A stretch of 64,000 bases of DNA, taken from NCBI GenBank assembly GCA_030681795.1, contig JAUXRG010000063.1, positions 1 to 64,000 on the forward strand, given 5' to 3'. Positions within the stretch are counted from its first letter, which is position 1; every line of letters starts with the position of its first letter. The position numbers and the translations under genes were made by a program. Shown in pieces: positions 48,257 through 59,091 of this stretch. Source of the stretch: Rubrivivax sp. GTDB lineage: Bacteria > Pseudomonadota > Gammaproteobacteria > Burkholderiales > Burkholderiaceae_C. The notes beneath the pieces were generated by a model that did not search any database, was not told where the DNA came from, and worked only from the letters and a program-made list of their open reading frames with translations.

Positions 48257-50141
48257 GGCGCACGCTCCAGGCCACTGCGGCCATGACCCCGATCACGACG
48301 AAGAAGGCATAACGGTGCAAGCTGCCCGTCTGCACGCTGCTGAATGCGCCGGCAGTGAGCTTCGCCAGGCCGGAGAGCCCGTGCAGCGTGCCGTCGATCA
48401 GCGCGCGATCCCCCAGTTGCAGGAAGATGCGCTTGGAAATCCAGTTCAGCGGTCGGCCCAGCACCGCTTCGTAAAGCTCGTCGATGTAGTACTTGTTCCA
48501 CAGGATGCGATGCACCGCGTCGAAGCTCGGGCGCAGGCTGGCGGCCCGCTTGGCCTCGTTGCCGTAGAAGAACCAGGCCGCGGCCAGGCCGAGGAAGCCG
48601 AAGAAGACGGCAACCATGACCAGCGTCCCTTCGAGGTGATGGAGCTCCTGCGGCACCATGGGCAGCGGCAGCATCGGCTCCAGGAAGTGGACCAGCGGAA
48701 TGAAGCCACCCAGGGCCGAGAGCACGGCCAGGATCACGAGCACACCGGTCATCGACAGGGGTGACTCGTGGACATGGTGCTCGGTCTGGGCATCCATGCG
48801 CGAGCGGCCGAAGAACGTGAGCCAGAGCAGGCGGAACATATAGAAGGAGGTCATCAAGGACGCCGCCGAGGCCAGGCCCCAGAGCAGCGGCGAGCCGCCA
48901 CGGCTGCTGGCGAAAGCAAACCACAGGATCTCGTCCTTGGAGAAGAAGCCAGCCAGCGGGGGCAGGCCGGCGATGGCCGCCGTCGCCACCGCAAAGGTGA
49001 CGAAGGTGACCGGGATGCGCTTGGCCAGCCCACCCATCTTGGTGATGTCCTGCTCGCCATGCAGCGCGTGGATGACGCTGCCGGAGCCCAGGAACAGGCA
49101 GGCCTTGAAGAACGCGTGGGTCATGACGTGGAAGATCGCCACCGCGTAGGCGCCGACACCCAGCGCCACGAACATCAGCCCGAGCTGCGAGACCGTGGAG
49201 TAGGCCAGCACCTTCTTGATATCGTTTTGCACCAGGGCGATGGTGGCGGCGAAGAAGGCCGTGGCCACGCCGACGAAGGCAATGACCATCGAGGCTTCGG
49301 GTGCGTGCAGGTAGACGCCCGACATCCGCGCCACCAGATAGACGCCGCCGGTGACCATGGTCGCCGCGTGGATGAGCGCCGAGACGGGTGTCGGGCCGGC
49401 CATCGCGTCGGGCAGCCAGACGTGCAGCGGGATCTGCGCGGACTTGCCGCAGGCCCCGATGAACAGCAGGATGCCGACCAGGCTGGCCGAGACCAGGGGC
49501 GGGGTGGGGCCGTTGAAGGCGGCATTGACGCGGTCCATGTCCAGCGTGCCGACGGCACCCCAGATGAGGAACATGCCGAGCAGGAAACCGGCGTCACCGA
49601 TGCGGTTGGTGATGAAGGCCTTCTTGCCGGCCGCGGCCTTGACCGGGTCCTCGAACCAGAAGCCGATGAGCAGGTATGAAGCCAGCCCCACGCCTTCCCA
49701 GCCGACGAACATCACCAGCATCGAGCGGCCGAGCACCAGCAGCAGCATGAAGAACAGGAACAGGTTCAGGTACGCGAAGTAGCGCGCATAGCTCTCGTCG
49801 CCCTTCATGTAGCCGACGGAGTAGATGTGGATCAGCGAACCCACGCCGGTGACGACGAGGGCCATCACCGCACTCAGGCGATCGAAATAAAAGCCGACGC
49901 CGAAGACCTGGCCGCGGATCTCGGCCCAGGTGTAGCTCGCCTCGATGAGGGGCGCGCCACTGGCGAGCAACTGCATGAAGCACAGCACGGTGAGCGCGAA
50001 CGAAAGCAGCGGCATGGCGCAGGCCACGACGTTGACGAAGCGTGGGCCGAACCGCGCCCCGGTGAGGCGGGTGGCGAGGATGCCGTTGACCAGGAAGCCG
50101 ACCAGCGGCGAAAGGACGATGAGCGTCAGCAGGTATCGCAC
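48249..50141 (-). CDS. nuoL: NADH-quinone oxidoreductase subunit L
   Basis: A 630-aa antiporter-like subunit carrying the long lateral helix at its C-terminus. [49 protein letters not shown]-like sequence (here ending MVTGGVY), and [16 protein letters not shown] are diagnostic. Its length is normal for the family. It lies 3 bp after nuoK. Confidence 0.95.
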   Translation of the reverse strand: [630 protein letters not shown]

Positions 50142-50144
50142 GAA

Positions 50145-50447
50145 CTATCCCTTCAGGTCGCTGTAGGCGCCAGCGTCGAGCGTGTGGCGCTGTTGGACCA
50201 GCAGCAGCACGATCGGGATCGCGATGGCGATCTCGGAAGCGGCGACGATGAAGATGAGGAACACCATCACGGCGCCGTCGAGGCTGCCACCGCGCTGCGC
50301 GAACGTCACCAGGGCCAGGTTGACGGCATTGAGCATGAGCTCCATGCACATCAGCATCACCAGCAGGTTGCGGCGGATGACCAGGCCGAGCAGGCCGATG
50401 CCGAACAGGGCCATGCTCACGGCGATCAGGAACGAGACTTTATCCAT
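50145..50447 (-). CDS. nuoK: NADH-quinone oxidoreductase subunit K
   Basis: A 100-aa protein with three helices, of normal length. LLVMLMCMELMLNAVNLALV carries the conserved membrane glutamate, and a second one is in VAASEIAIAIPIVLLL. ATG 50447 lies inside the end of nuoJ (8-bp overlap). A larger open frame reaching 50717 lies upstream but covers nuoJ. Confidence 0.93.
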   Translation of the reverse strand: MDKVSFLIAVSMALFGIGLLGLVIRRNLLVMLMCMELMLNAVNLALVTFAQRGGSLDGAVMVFLIFIVAASEIAIAIPIVLLLVQQRHTLDAGAYSDLKG

Positions 50448-50946
50448 GGTGGCCCCTCCGGGGCTTGACCACCGCGATGGCGGCCAGGACAGCCACCACG
50501 AGCAGAACCGAGGTGAGCTCGAAGTACAGCCAGTACTGGCCGAGGAAGGCGATCGAGAAGGGCTGGACGCCGAAGCGCGCCGTCCCGAGCGCCGCGGTGG
50601 CGGGCAGCAAGGCGTCCCATGCCGCTCCGAGCAAGACCGCGAGCAGCAAGACGGCGGCGATGAGGCCGGGCCAGAGCAGTCGCGAGTAGCGCTCGACGAA
50701 GGAAGCGTCGCGCACATCGGCGAGCATGATCGCGTAGACCATGAACACCATCACTGCGCCGACGTAGATCATGATCTGGAAGACCGCGATCACGTCGACC
50801 CGCAGCAGGCCGTAGATGGCGCCCAGGGCGATCATGGTGTAGATCAGCGCCATCGCCACGCGCATCGGCTGGCGCAGCACGATCATCATGCCGGCACCGA
50901 CGACCGCAGTGATCGCGAAGGTATACAAAAGCAGGTCTTCGATCAT
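50440..50946 (-). CDS. nuoJ: NADH-quinone oxidoreductase subunit J
   Basis: A 168-aa protein with five helices. The segment VFQIMIYVGAVMVFMVYAIML contains the conserved Tyr and Gly residues of the NuoJ pi-bulge helix. ATG 50946 overlaps the nuoI stop codon (ATGA). Confidence 0.93.
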   Translation of the reverse strand: MIEDLLLYTFAITAVVGAGMMIVLRQPMRVAMALIYTMIALGAIYGLLRVDVIAVFQIMIYVGAVMVFMVYAIMLADVRDASFVERYSRLLWPGLIAAVLLLAVLLGAAWDALLPATAALGTARFGVQPFSIAFLGQYWLYFELTSVLLVVAVLAAIAVVKPRRGHHG

Positions 50947-51548
50947 TTCGAATGCCCCTTGGCCAAGGATTGATCACCGCCGGCCACCGGGTAGGGTTTG
51001 GCGACGTCTCTGGCCGGTTGCCAGTTCAGCAACTCGTCCTTCTTGATCCACATCGAGCGGCGGTTGTTGCCGGGCAGGTTGGGCACTTCCTTGACCATGC
51101 GGATGGCGTCTTCGGGACAGGCTTCGACGCACATGCCGCAGAAGATGCAGCGCGAATAGTCGATCTCGAAGCGGCTCGGGTACTTCGGGTGCGCGGCGTC
51201 CGTGGGGTCGAAGGCGGCATCGATCTCGATGCACTGTGCCGGGCAGACGGTGGCGCACATGTTGCAGGCCACGCATTGGGGCTGGCCATCGGGGCGCTGC
51301 GTCAGTACATGCTTGCCGCGGTTGCCCTTGGCGTAGTCGGCCCGGATCTCCTCCGGGTAGTAGGCGGTGACCGCACCTTTGCGGCCGGTGCACCACTTCC
51401 ACATGTTGCGCAGGAAGACGCCCCCTGTGATGCTGAGACCGCGGACGATCTCGAACAGGTAGAACTTTTCCCACGGGCCCATCTCGGGCTCGTTCCAGTA
51501 CACGCGGCGCACGTGCGGCTTGCGGGTCGTTGCGGCAGGTTTGTTCAT
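50943..51548 (-). CDS. nuoI: NADH-quinone oxidoreductase subunit I
   Basis: A 201-aa protein with two [4Fe-4S] motifs, CVACNMCATVCPAQC and CIFCGMCVEACPEDA, for clusters N6a and N6b. The N-terminal amphipathic region FYLFEIVRGLSITGGVFLRNMW attaches to the membrane arm. The last roughly 35 residues extend beyond the minimal domain. One base separates it from nuoH. Confidence 0.95.
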   Translation of the reverse strand: MNKPAATTRKPHVRRVYWNEPEMGPWEKFYLFEIVRGLSITGGVFLRNMWKWCTGRKGAVTAYYPEEIRADYAKGNRGKHVLTQRPDGQPQCVACNMCATVCPAQCIEIDAAFDPTDAAHPKYPSRFEIDYSRCIFCGMCVEACPEDAIRMVKEVPNLPGNNRRSMWIKKDELLNWQPARDVAKPYPVAGGDQSLAKGHSK

Positions 51549-51549
51549 G

Positions 51550-52694
51550 TCATCCCCGCAGCAGCCAGACTGCGACGGCAGTCACCACCAGGTTGGCCAG
51601 ACACAGCGGGAGCATGAATTTCCACGCGAACCCCAGAAGTTGGTCATAGCGGAAGCGCGGCAGAGTCCAGCGCACCAGGATCTGGAAGCTGCTCATGAAG
51701 AGCATCTTCACCAGGAAAACGACGACCTGGACGAGCACCACGACCCAGTGGCTCATCGCCAGCGTGTAGCCCCCAGGGAATGCGAAGCCCGCGTCGCTCA
51801 TGTAGGGCAGGTTGCTACCGCCCAGGAACAGCGTCGTGAACAGCGCAGCGATCACCGCGATCTCGATGAACTCGGCGAACATGAACAGCCCCATCTTCAT
51901 GGCGCTGTACTCGGTGAAGAAGCCTGCGATGAGCTCGGATTCGGCCTCGGGCAGGTCGAACGGGGCACGCCGGTTCTCGGCCATCGCGGCGACGACGAAG
52001 AGGATGGCCGCGAAGGGCTGCAGGAAGATGCCCCAGGCCGGAAGGAAGCCGAAGATCATGCCCGACTGCTGGACCACCATGGCGCTCAGGTCGACGGTGC
52101 CGTAGATCAGGATCAGGCCGAGCACGGTCAGGCCCATGATCAGTTCGTAGGAGATCATCTGCGAGCCGGCACGCATCGCACCGAGCATCGAGAACTTGTT
52201 GTTCGACGACCAGCCGGCGAGCATGGCACCGATGACGGGCAGACCACCGAAGGCGAAGAAGACAAGCAGGCCGCCGTCCAGGTCGGCGATCCGCATCTGG
52301 TAGCTGCGGTCGCCGAACCACTCCGCCACCGCGGGCATGGCCGAGAAGATCTGCGCCGGGACGAGCGTGCCACCGAAGGGAATGACGCCGAAGACCAGGA
52401 GCACCGGGACGAAGACGATCCAGGGCGCGATGGTGTAGGCGAACTGGTCGTAGGTCGCAGGCCGGAAATCTTCCTTGAGCAACATCTTCAGGCCGTCGGC
52501 CAGGCCATGGAACAGGCCGATCCAGATGAGCTTGATCTGGGTGAACGGGATGCGGACGTAGGCGCGGTTGGCGCCGATCCGGTCGGCCATCACCGCCGCC
52601 TGCTTGCGCTCGACCCAGGTGAGCACGGTGGCGAAGACCAGCAACACCACCAGCGCGTACAGCGCGTATGCGAAATACACGACGAAGTCTTGCA

Positions 52695-52698
<4 letters not shown>
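51550..52698 (-). CDS. nuoH: NADH-quinone oxidoreductase subunit H
   Basis: A 382-aa protein with eight or nine helices that forms the quinone chamber with NuoB and NuoD. AVMADRIGANRAYV, AENRRAPFDLPEAESELIAGFFTEYSAM and TLPRFRYDQLLGFAWKFMLPL are the highly conserved family blocks. It overlaps nuoG by ATGA. Confidence 0.96.
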
Positions 52699-54112
<1,414 letters not shown>

Positions 54113-54131
<19 letters not shown>

Positions 54132-55414
54132 TCCAGATTCCCTTCGTACTTCGAACGCTTGTTCTCGATCCAGTACTCGAATTCGTCTCGGTACTTGGCG
54201 AGGATGCCCACTGTGGCGTAACCGGCCGCGTCGCCCATACCGCAGATCGTGTTGCCGTCGTTCAGTTTGGAGATGCGCACCATCTGGTCGAGATCTTCGA
54301 GCCGACCCTCGCCGGCGACGATGCGGTCGATGATGCGGTGCAGCCAGCCCATGCCTTCGCGGCAGGGCGTGCACTGGCCGCAGGATTCATGGTGGTAGAA
54401 GCGCAGCATGATCTGCAGCAGCCGGACCATGCAGGTGCCTTCGGCGATGGCGACCATGCCGCCCGACCCCAACGATGAACCCGCGGCTTCGACTTCGTTG
54501 TTGTCGAGGTTCACGGTCTCGATCTCGGCGGCCGTGAGCACCTTGGTGGAGATGCCGCCGGGGATGACGCATTTCAGTGCCGCACCATTCATCATGCCGC
54601 CGCAGTCGTCGTAGATCAGCCGCTTCCACGGGTAGCCGACTTCGATCTCGTAGACGCCGGGCTTGGCGATATGCCCGCTGATGGAGATCAGCCGCGTGCC
54701 CGGGTTCTTGGCGGTGCCGACCTTGCGGAAGGCCTCGGCGCCCATGTCCAGGATGCCGACGATGTTGGACAGCGACTCGACGTTATTGATCACCGTGGGC
54801 CGCTGGTACAGCCCCTTGACGGTGAGGCGCGGTGGGCGGTTGCGCGGGTAGCCGCGCTTGCCCTCGATCGAGGTGATGAGCCCCGACGCCTCGCCGCAGA
54901 CGTAGGAGCCGGCACCCCGATAGACGACGAGGTCGCAATCCAAGCCCAGGCCCAGGATGTTCTTGCCCAGCAGGCCCGCGGCGTAGGCTTCCTCCACGGC
55001 GGCCTGCAGGCGCTGGTAGGGCCCTTCGAACTCGCCACGGATATAGACGAACGCGTTGCGCACCTGCAGCGCGTAGGCCGCGATGAGCATCGACTCGATC
55101 AGCCGGTGCGGCGCGTTCTCGAGGATCCAGCGGTCCTTGAAGGTGCCGGGCTCGCCCTCGTCGGCATTGGCGCACAGATAGTGCGGCTGTCCGTCGTCGA
55201 GGTTGAACACCGCCCACTTGCGTCCGACGGCGAAGGCCGCACCGCCGCGCCCTTGCAGGCCCGAGGCGGTGACTTCCTTGCCCACGGCCTCGCGCGTCAT
55301 CTGCGTGAGCACCTTGTGCAGAACCTTGTAGCCGCCGCGCGCGCGGTACTCCTCCAGCAAGTGGGAGGTCTCGGTGACCGGAAAGGTCATCAGAAGCTTG
55401 GTGTCCTTGGCCAT
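54113..55414 (-). CDS. nuoF: NADH-quinone oxidoreductase subunit F
   Basis: A 433-aa protein that binds NADH and FMN and holds cluster N3. SGLQGRGGAAFAVGRKWAVF is the FMN/NADH motif, ANADEGEPGTFKDR and GAGSYVCGEASGLITSIEG are conserved, and ESCGQCTPCREG binds the [4Fe-4S] cluster. I chose ATG 55414 (MAKDTK); an upstream in-frame start at 55474 would run through a palindromic repeat. A 78-bp gap to nuoE, holding that repeat, is the largest spacing in the operon. Confidence 0.95.
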
Positions 55415-55450
55415 ATCAATGCCCGCCCGGCCGCCCGAAGGGCATTGAAC

Positions 55451-55489
55451 GCCCCCCTGGGGGGCAGTGAACAAAGTGAACGTGGGGGC
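55451..55489 (+). repeat. Dispersed palindromic repeat, copy 2, inside nuo operon
   Basis: A GCCCCCC-TG-GGGGGC hairpin followed by AGTGAACAAAGTGAACGTGG and GGGC. The 39-nt unit matches the minus-strand reading of 24935-24973 at most positions. It fills the only sizeable gap in the nuo operon, between nuoE and nuoF, and on the transcribed strand would form a stable hairpin. Confidence 0.65.
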
Positions 55490-55492
55490 CGC

Positions 55493-55957
55493 TCATTCCA
55501 GGCCTCCAAGCAGTTGGTCGATCTTTTCCAGGCTCATGTTCTCGTGGTAGACGTTGTTCACCACGACCACCGGCGCCGTGCCGCACGAGCCCAGGCATTC
55601 CGCCGTGCCCAGCGTGAAGCGGCCATCGGGCGTGGTTTCGCCGGGTTGCACGCCGAGCTTGTGGCTCAGGTGGTCGATCAGCCTCTCGGCACCACGCATC
55701 GAACACGAGACGTTGCGGCAGACCTCCAGGTGCCAGCGCCCCACCGGCTGGCGCCGGTACTGGGTGTAGTAGCTCAGCACCTCCTCGATCTGGATGCGGG
55801 GCACACCGAGGTACTCGACCAGGCCGTCGATGTCGGTCTCGGCGATGTAGCCGCGGTCTTCCTGGATGCGGCGCAGGCAGGGCAGCACGAGCGACGACTC
55901 GAAGCCCGCCGGATAGCGCTCCTTCATCTTGTCGAATTCAGGCAAGAGATGCTTCAT
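55493..55957 (-). CDS. nuoE: NADH-quinone oxidoreductase subunit E
   Basis: A 154-aa thioredoxin-fold protein holding cluster N1a: CRNVSC in the first pair and CLGSC in the second. LPCLRRIQEDRGYI and VLSYYTQYRRQPVGR are family blocks. ATG 55957 overlaps the nuoD stop (ATGA) and is preferred to the GTG at 55966. Confidence 0.94.
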   Translation of the reverse strand: MKHLLPEFDKMKERYPAGFESSLVLPCLRRIQEDRGYIAETDIDGLVEYLGVPRIQIEEVLSYYTQYRRQPVGRWHLEVCRNVSCSMRGAERLIDHLSHKLGVQPGETTPDGRFTLGTAECLGSCGTAPVVVVNNVYHENMSLEKIDQLLGGLE

Positions 55958-57186
55958 CGATCGCACTCCCCGCCGATCATGTTGATTGAGCCGAACGTGG
56001 GCACCACGTCGGCGAGTTGTCCGCCTTTGATCATCAGGTGCGCCGTTCCCACATGGGCGAAACTCGGGGCCCGGCAGTGCACGCGGTAGGGCTGGCCCTC
56101 GCCGGTGCTCACGATGTAGAAGCCGAGTTCGCCGTTGGCGCCTTCCTGCGCCGAGTAGATGTCGCCGACGGGCACGCGTGGGCCGTCGATGATGAGCTTG
56201 AAGTGCGTGATGAGGGATTCGATCTCGCCATACACCAGGCGCTTGGGTGGCAGCGTGCAGCGCGGATCCTCGACATTGATCGGTCCCTCGGGCAGCATGT
56301 CCACCAGTTGCCGGATCATGTGGACCGACTCGTCCATCTCCTGCATGCGCAGCACATAGCGGTCGTAGTTGTCGCCCTTGATGCCCACGGGCACCTCGAA
56401 GTCGAGGTCGGGGTAGGCCAGGTACGGTGAGTCCTTGCGCGTGTCGACCTTGATGCCCGTGGATCGGAGCACCGGTCCGGTGCAGCCGTAGCTCAGTGCA
56501 TCGGCCGGGGTCAGCACGCCGGTGTTGCGCAGCCGATCGATGAAGATGCGGTTGCGGTCGACCAGGCCGTGGATGCGATTGATGTAGGTGTTGTACTCGC
56601 CCAGCACTTCCTCGAGCCGCTTGAGCCAGCCCGGCGGCAGGTCGCGCGCCAGGCCGCCGATGCGGCCGTAGGAGTAGGTGACGCGCGCTCCGGTGACGTC
56701 GGCGAGATGCTCGTAGATGTAGTCCCGCAGCGTCATGAGGTAGAGGAAGGCGGTCATCGCGCCCATCTCCATCAGCATGGCCGCCACGCAGGTCACGTGG
56801 TCGGCGATGCGCGAATACTCAGACAACAGCGTGCGCAGGATGCGCGTGCGCGGCGTGAGCTCGATGCCCATCAACTTCTCGACGGCCTGGCAGTAGGCGA
56901 AGTCGTTGATGAGTGCGGAGCAGTAGTTGAGCCGGTCGACGTAGGGGATCAGGTTGTGCCAGGTGTGGGCCTCGCATTCCTTCTCGAACCCGCGGTGCAG
57001 GTAGCCGCAGTGCACGTCGGAGCGTATGACGCGTTCGCCGTCGAGCTCGGCGATGATCTGCACCGTGCCGTGCGTGGCCGGGTGCGACGGACCGATATTG
57101 ACGATGACGCGGCTGTCGTCCTCGAGCACTTGGCCGAAGGCGGGGCGTACCGGGTTGGCGATGTTCGTTTCCACGGTGGGCCTCAT
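55954..57186 (-). CDS. nuoD: NADH-quinone oxidoreductase subunit D
   Basis: A 410-aa protein, not fused to NuoC. NIGPSHPATHGTVQII with the quinone-site His, GYLHRGFEKECEAHTW, PYVDRLNYCSALINDFAYC, and the end SFAHVGTAHLMIKGGQLADVVPTFGSINMIGGECDR are diagnostic. It forms the quinone-binding site with NuoB. ATGA overlap with nuoC. Confidence 0.96.
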   Translation of the reverse strand: MRPTVETNIANPVRPAFGQVLEDDSRVIVNIGPSHPATHGTVQIIAELDGERVIRSDVHCGYLHRGFEKECEAHTWHNLIPYVDRLNYCSALINDFAYCQAVEKLMGIELTPRTRILRTLLSEYSRIADHVTCVAAMLMEMGAMTAFLYLMTLRDYIYEHLADVTGARVTYSYGRIGGLARDLPPGWLKRLEEVLGEYNTYINRIHGLVDRNRIFIDRLRNTGVLTPADALSYGCTGPVLRSTGIKVDTRKDSPYLAYPDLDFEVPVGIKGDNYDRYVLRMQEMDESVHMIRQLVDMLPEGPINVEDPRCTLPPKRLVYGEIESLITHFKLIIDGPRVPVGDIYSAQEGANGELGFYIVSTGEGQPYRVHCRAPSFAHVGTAHLMIKGGQLADVVPTFGSINMIGGECDR

Positions 57187-57683
57187 GCGTCGCGCGGCTT
57201 GTCGCGCGAGTTTTCGAGATAGGGCACCAGGGGCTGCTCCTGAAGCTTGGGATAGTCCTTGCGCAATGGATGGCCGACGAAGCCTTCGTAGAGCAGGATG
57301 GGGCGCAAGTCGGCATTGCCATTGAAGCGGATGCCGAACATCTCATGGCACTCGCGCTCCGAGAAACGCGCGGAGCCGAAGAGCGGTACCAGGCTGTCGA
57401 GAGCCGGGTCCGCCTCGGGCACGCGCGTCTTCAGCCGCACGCGAACGCGGTCACGCGTGGAGTACATGTGCATCACGACCTCGAAGCGCAGCTCCTGGCC
57501 CGGCCAGTCGACGGCGGTGATGTCGAGCAGCATGTCGAAGCCAAACTCGTCGCGCAGCGTGCGCGCGGCGGCCAGCCATTGCGCGGGCTGCAGGAGAACG
57601 ACGGGCATGCCATGGGCAACCGTCAATTCGGCGCACTCCGGCACCACGCGAGCGCGGATGCGTTCCGGAAGGTTCGCGTCCAT
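57183..57683 (-). CDS. nuoC: NADH-quinone oxidoreductase subunit C
   Basis: A 166-aa protein. The conserved C-terminal block ERECHEMFGIRFNGNADLRPILLYEGFVGHPLRKDYP identifies NuoC. The start ATG 57683 lies 2 bp after nuoB. The longer open frame up to 58229 is a shadow of nuoB. Confidence 0.94.
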   Translation of the reverse strand: MDANLPERIRARVVPECAELTVAHGMPVVLLQPAQWLAAARTLRDEFGFDMLLDITAVDWPGQELRFEVVMHMYSTRDRVRVRLKTRVPEADPALDSLVPLFGSARFSERECHEMFGIRFNGNADLRPILLYEGFVGHPLRKDYPKLQEQPLVPYLENSRDKPRDA

Positions 57684-57685
57684 GC

Positions 57686-58213
57686 TTAGAAGTCCCCCTT
57701 GAGGATGACGTGGTGGTCGCCGGCGATCCGGTCCTGGAGCTGCATGATCGCGTCGATCACGGTCTCCGGTCGCGGCGGGCAGCCGGGAACATAGATGTCC
57801 ACCGGGATGATCTTGTCGATGCCCTGGAGCACGGCGTAGTTGTTGTAGAAGCCGCCACTGGTGGCGCACACGCCGAAGGCCATCACCCACTTGGGTTCGC
57901 ACATCTGCTCGTAGATCCGGCGCAGCACGGGGGCCTGTTTGTGGCTGACCGTGCCCACGACCATCAGCAGGTCGGCCTGTCGCGGCGTGAAGCGGGGCAG
58001 GGCAGCGCCGAAGCGGTCCGTGTCGTACAGCGTGGAGCTGACGGACATGAACTCCATGCCGCAGCAAGCCGTCACGAATGGGTAGGGAAAGATCGAGAAC
58101 TTGCGTGCCCAACCGACGAGTTCGTCCTTCTTCGTGGTGAAGTAGTCGAAGGTCGGTTCCTTGGCCACCGGCTGGGCCGGCGTGGGCTGGATCGGGATGA
58201 TGTTGCGGGCCAT
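57686..58213 (-). CDS. nuoB: NADH-quinone oxidoreductase subunit B
   Basis: A 175-aa protein with ligands for cluster N2: TACCGMEFM, a Cys in GVCATSGGFYNNYAVLQG and YVPGCPPRPE. An N-terminal extension of about 20 residues (MARNIIPIQPTPAQPVAKEP) precedes the core. The start ATG 58213 is 2 bp after nuoA. Confidence 0.95.
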   Translation of the reverse strand: MARNIIPIQPTPAQPVAKEPTFDYFTTKKDELVGWARKFSIFPYPFVTACCGMEFMSVSSTLYDTDRFGAALPRFTPRQADLLMVVGTVSHKQAPVLRRIYEQMCEPKWVMAFGVCATSGGFYNNYAVLQGIDKIIPVDIYVPGCPPRPETVIDAIMQLQDRIAGDHHVILKGDF

Positions 58214-58215
58214 GC

Positions 58216-58581
58216 TTACTCCGTGACACCTTCGATCAACCGGCTCTTCCAGACATAGGCGAGCATCAGCACGAACAGGGCGATGAAGAAACCGAAGGTG
58301 AGCAGCAAGAAGCCGCTCAAGGGCTGGGCGCCGAGCGCCCAGATGAAGAGGAATACCGTTTCCAGGTCGAACAGGATGAAGACGATGGCGACGGCGTAGT
58401 ACTTGATCGGCACGGCCTTCACGTTGCGTGTCTGCACGGGCGTGGCGCCGCACTCGAAGGGCTCGAGCTTGATCTTGCTGGCCACGGGCTGGGGCCCGAG
58501 GTAGCGGTTGGCCACCAGCGCGACGACGACGAAGCCGACGATGGTCAATAGCCACAGGCCGAAGGTGAGATAGCTGCTCAT
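58216..58581 (-). CDS. nuoA: NADH-quinone oxidoreductase subunit A
   Basis: A 121-aa protein with three helices, normal for the family. KLEPFECGATP and the conserved membrane block YYAVAIVFILFDLETVFLFIWA identify NuoA. It heads the nuo operon; I chose ATG 58581 over an upstream in-frame start at 58632. A complete 14-gene complex I follows in the standard order. Confidence 0.95.
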   Translation of the reverse strand: MSSYLTFGLWLLTIVGFVVVALVANRYLGPQPVASKIKLEPFECGATPVQTRNVKAVPIKYYAVAIVFILFDLETVFLFIWALGAQPLSGFLLLTFGFFIALFVLMLAYVWKSRLIEGVTE

Positions 58582-58829
58582 GGGGCGCTCACTGTGGGCC
58601 GGCGCTGACCATCTTGCAGCGCAAGATGGCAACTTGCGTGGCCAGGGGGAAGGCTTGGGCCAGGTCCAGGCGGGCGGGCCGGCGACGCGTGGCGGTTGCG
58701 GTTTTGGGGCCCACTCCTGCCATCACGTCGGGTTGCGCCTGCATGTCCTGTGTCCTCTTTGCTTTGTAGTGGGCGGAAGTACCGCACTTCTCAGCGTGAG
58801 AGTTTGTTGCAGAACACCCTCCAGGTGCC

Positions 58830-58843
58830 TTGACGCATGTCAA
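58830..58843 (-). promoter_or_regulatory. FNR/Anr-type box upstream of nuoA
   Basis: TTGACGCATGTCAA is a perfect inverted repeat (TTGAC/GTCAA), 8 of 10 against the FNR consensus. It lies 249 bp upstream of nuoA. On the minus strand only a weak AT-rich sequence (AACAAA near 58803-58808) stands at the class II distance, so the exact promoter is uncertain. Confidence 0.6.
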
Positions 58844-58959
58844 CCGCCTGCCTCTAAGACGCCTCTATGACGAGAACAACACCGGCGTAAACAAGGCAAT
58901 ACCCTGGTGCGCTCGATGCATGGGGGTGCGAAGTTGGGCTGCACACAGGGACGAGCACA

Positions 58960-59003
58960 CCGGTGCCCCGCCCGTTGGGCCGTGCTTGTGCGGGGCGCAC
59001 CGG
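58960..59003 (-). terminator. Candidate terminator after ccmI
   Basis: Arm 58960-58971 (CCGGTGCCCCGC) pairs with arm 58990-59003 (GCGGGGCGCACCGG) with a 2-nt bulge. It lies 88 bp beyond the ccmI stop. There is no T-run, so this may be Rho-assisted or only a structural hairpin. Confidence 0.4.
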
Positions 59004-59091
59004 AGCGTGCCGCGATCGACGCCGTCGGGCGAAGGCTTCGAGAGCGCAATCCCTCGATCCGCGCCTGCCAGGCAAGCGCGGCGGGATGAAC

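Larger units (their letters stand above)
58582..59091. other. Intergenic region between ccm and nuo operons
   Basis: About 510 bp without a recognisable gene. It holds a long hairpin (58960-59003) on the ccmI side and an FNR-type box (58830-58843) on the nuoA side. Small open frames on both strands here have no family features. I looked for a tRNA and found none. Confidence 0.6.

Noticed and set aside
58900..59080. A possible tRNA or small RNA between ccmI and nuoA
   Set aside because: No cloverleaf or T-arm could be built; only a long GC-rich hairpin is present.
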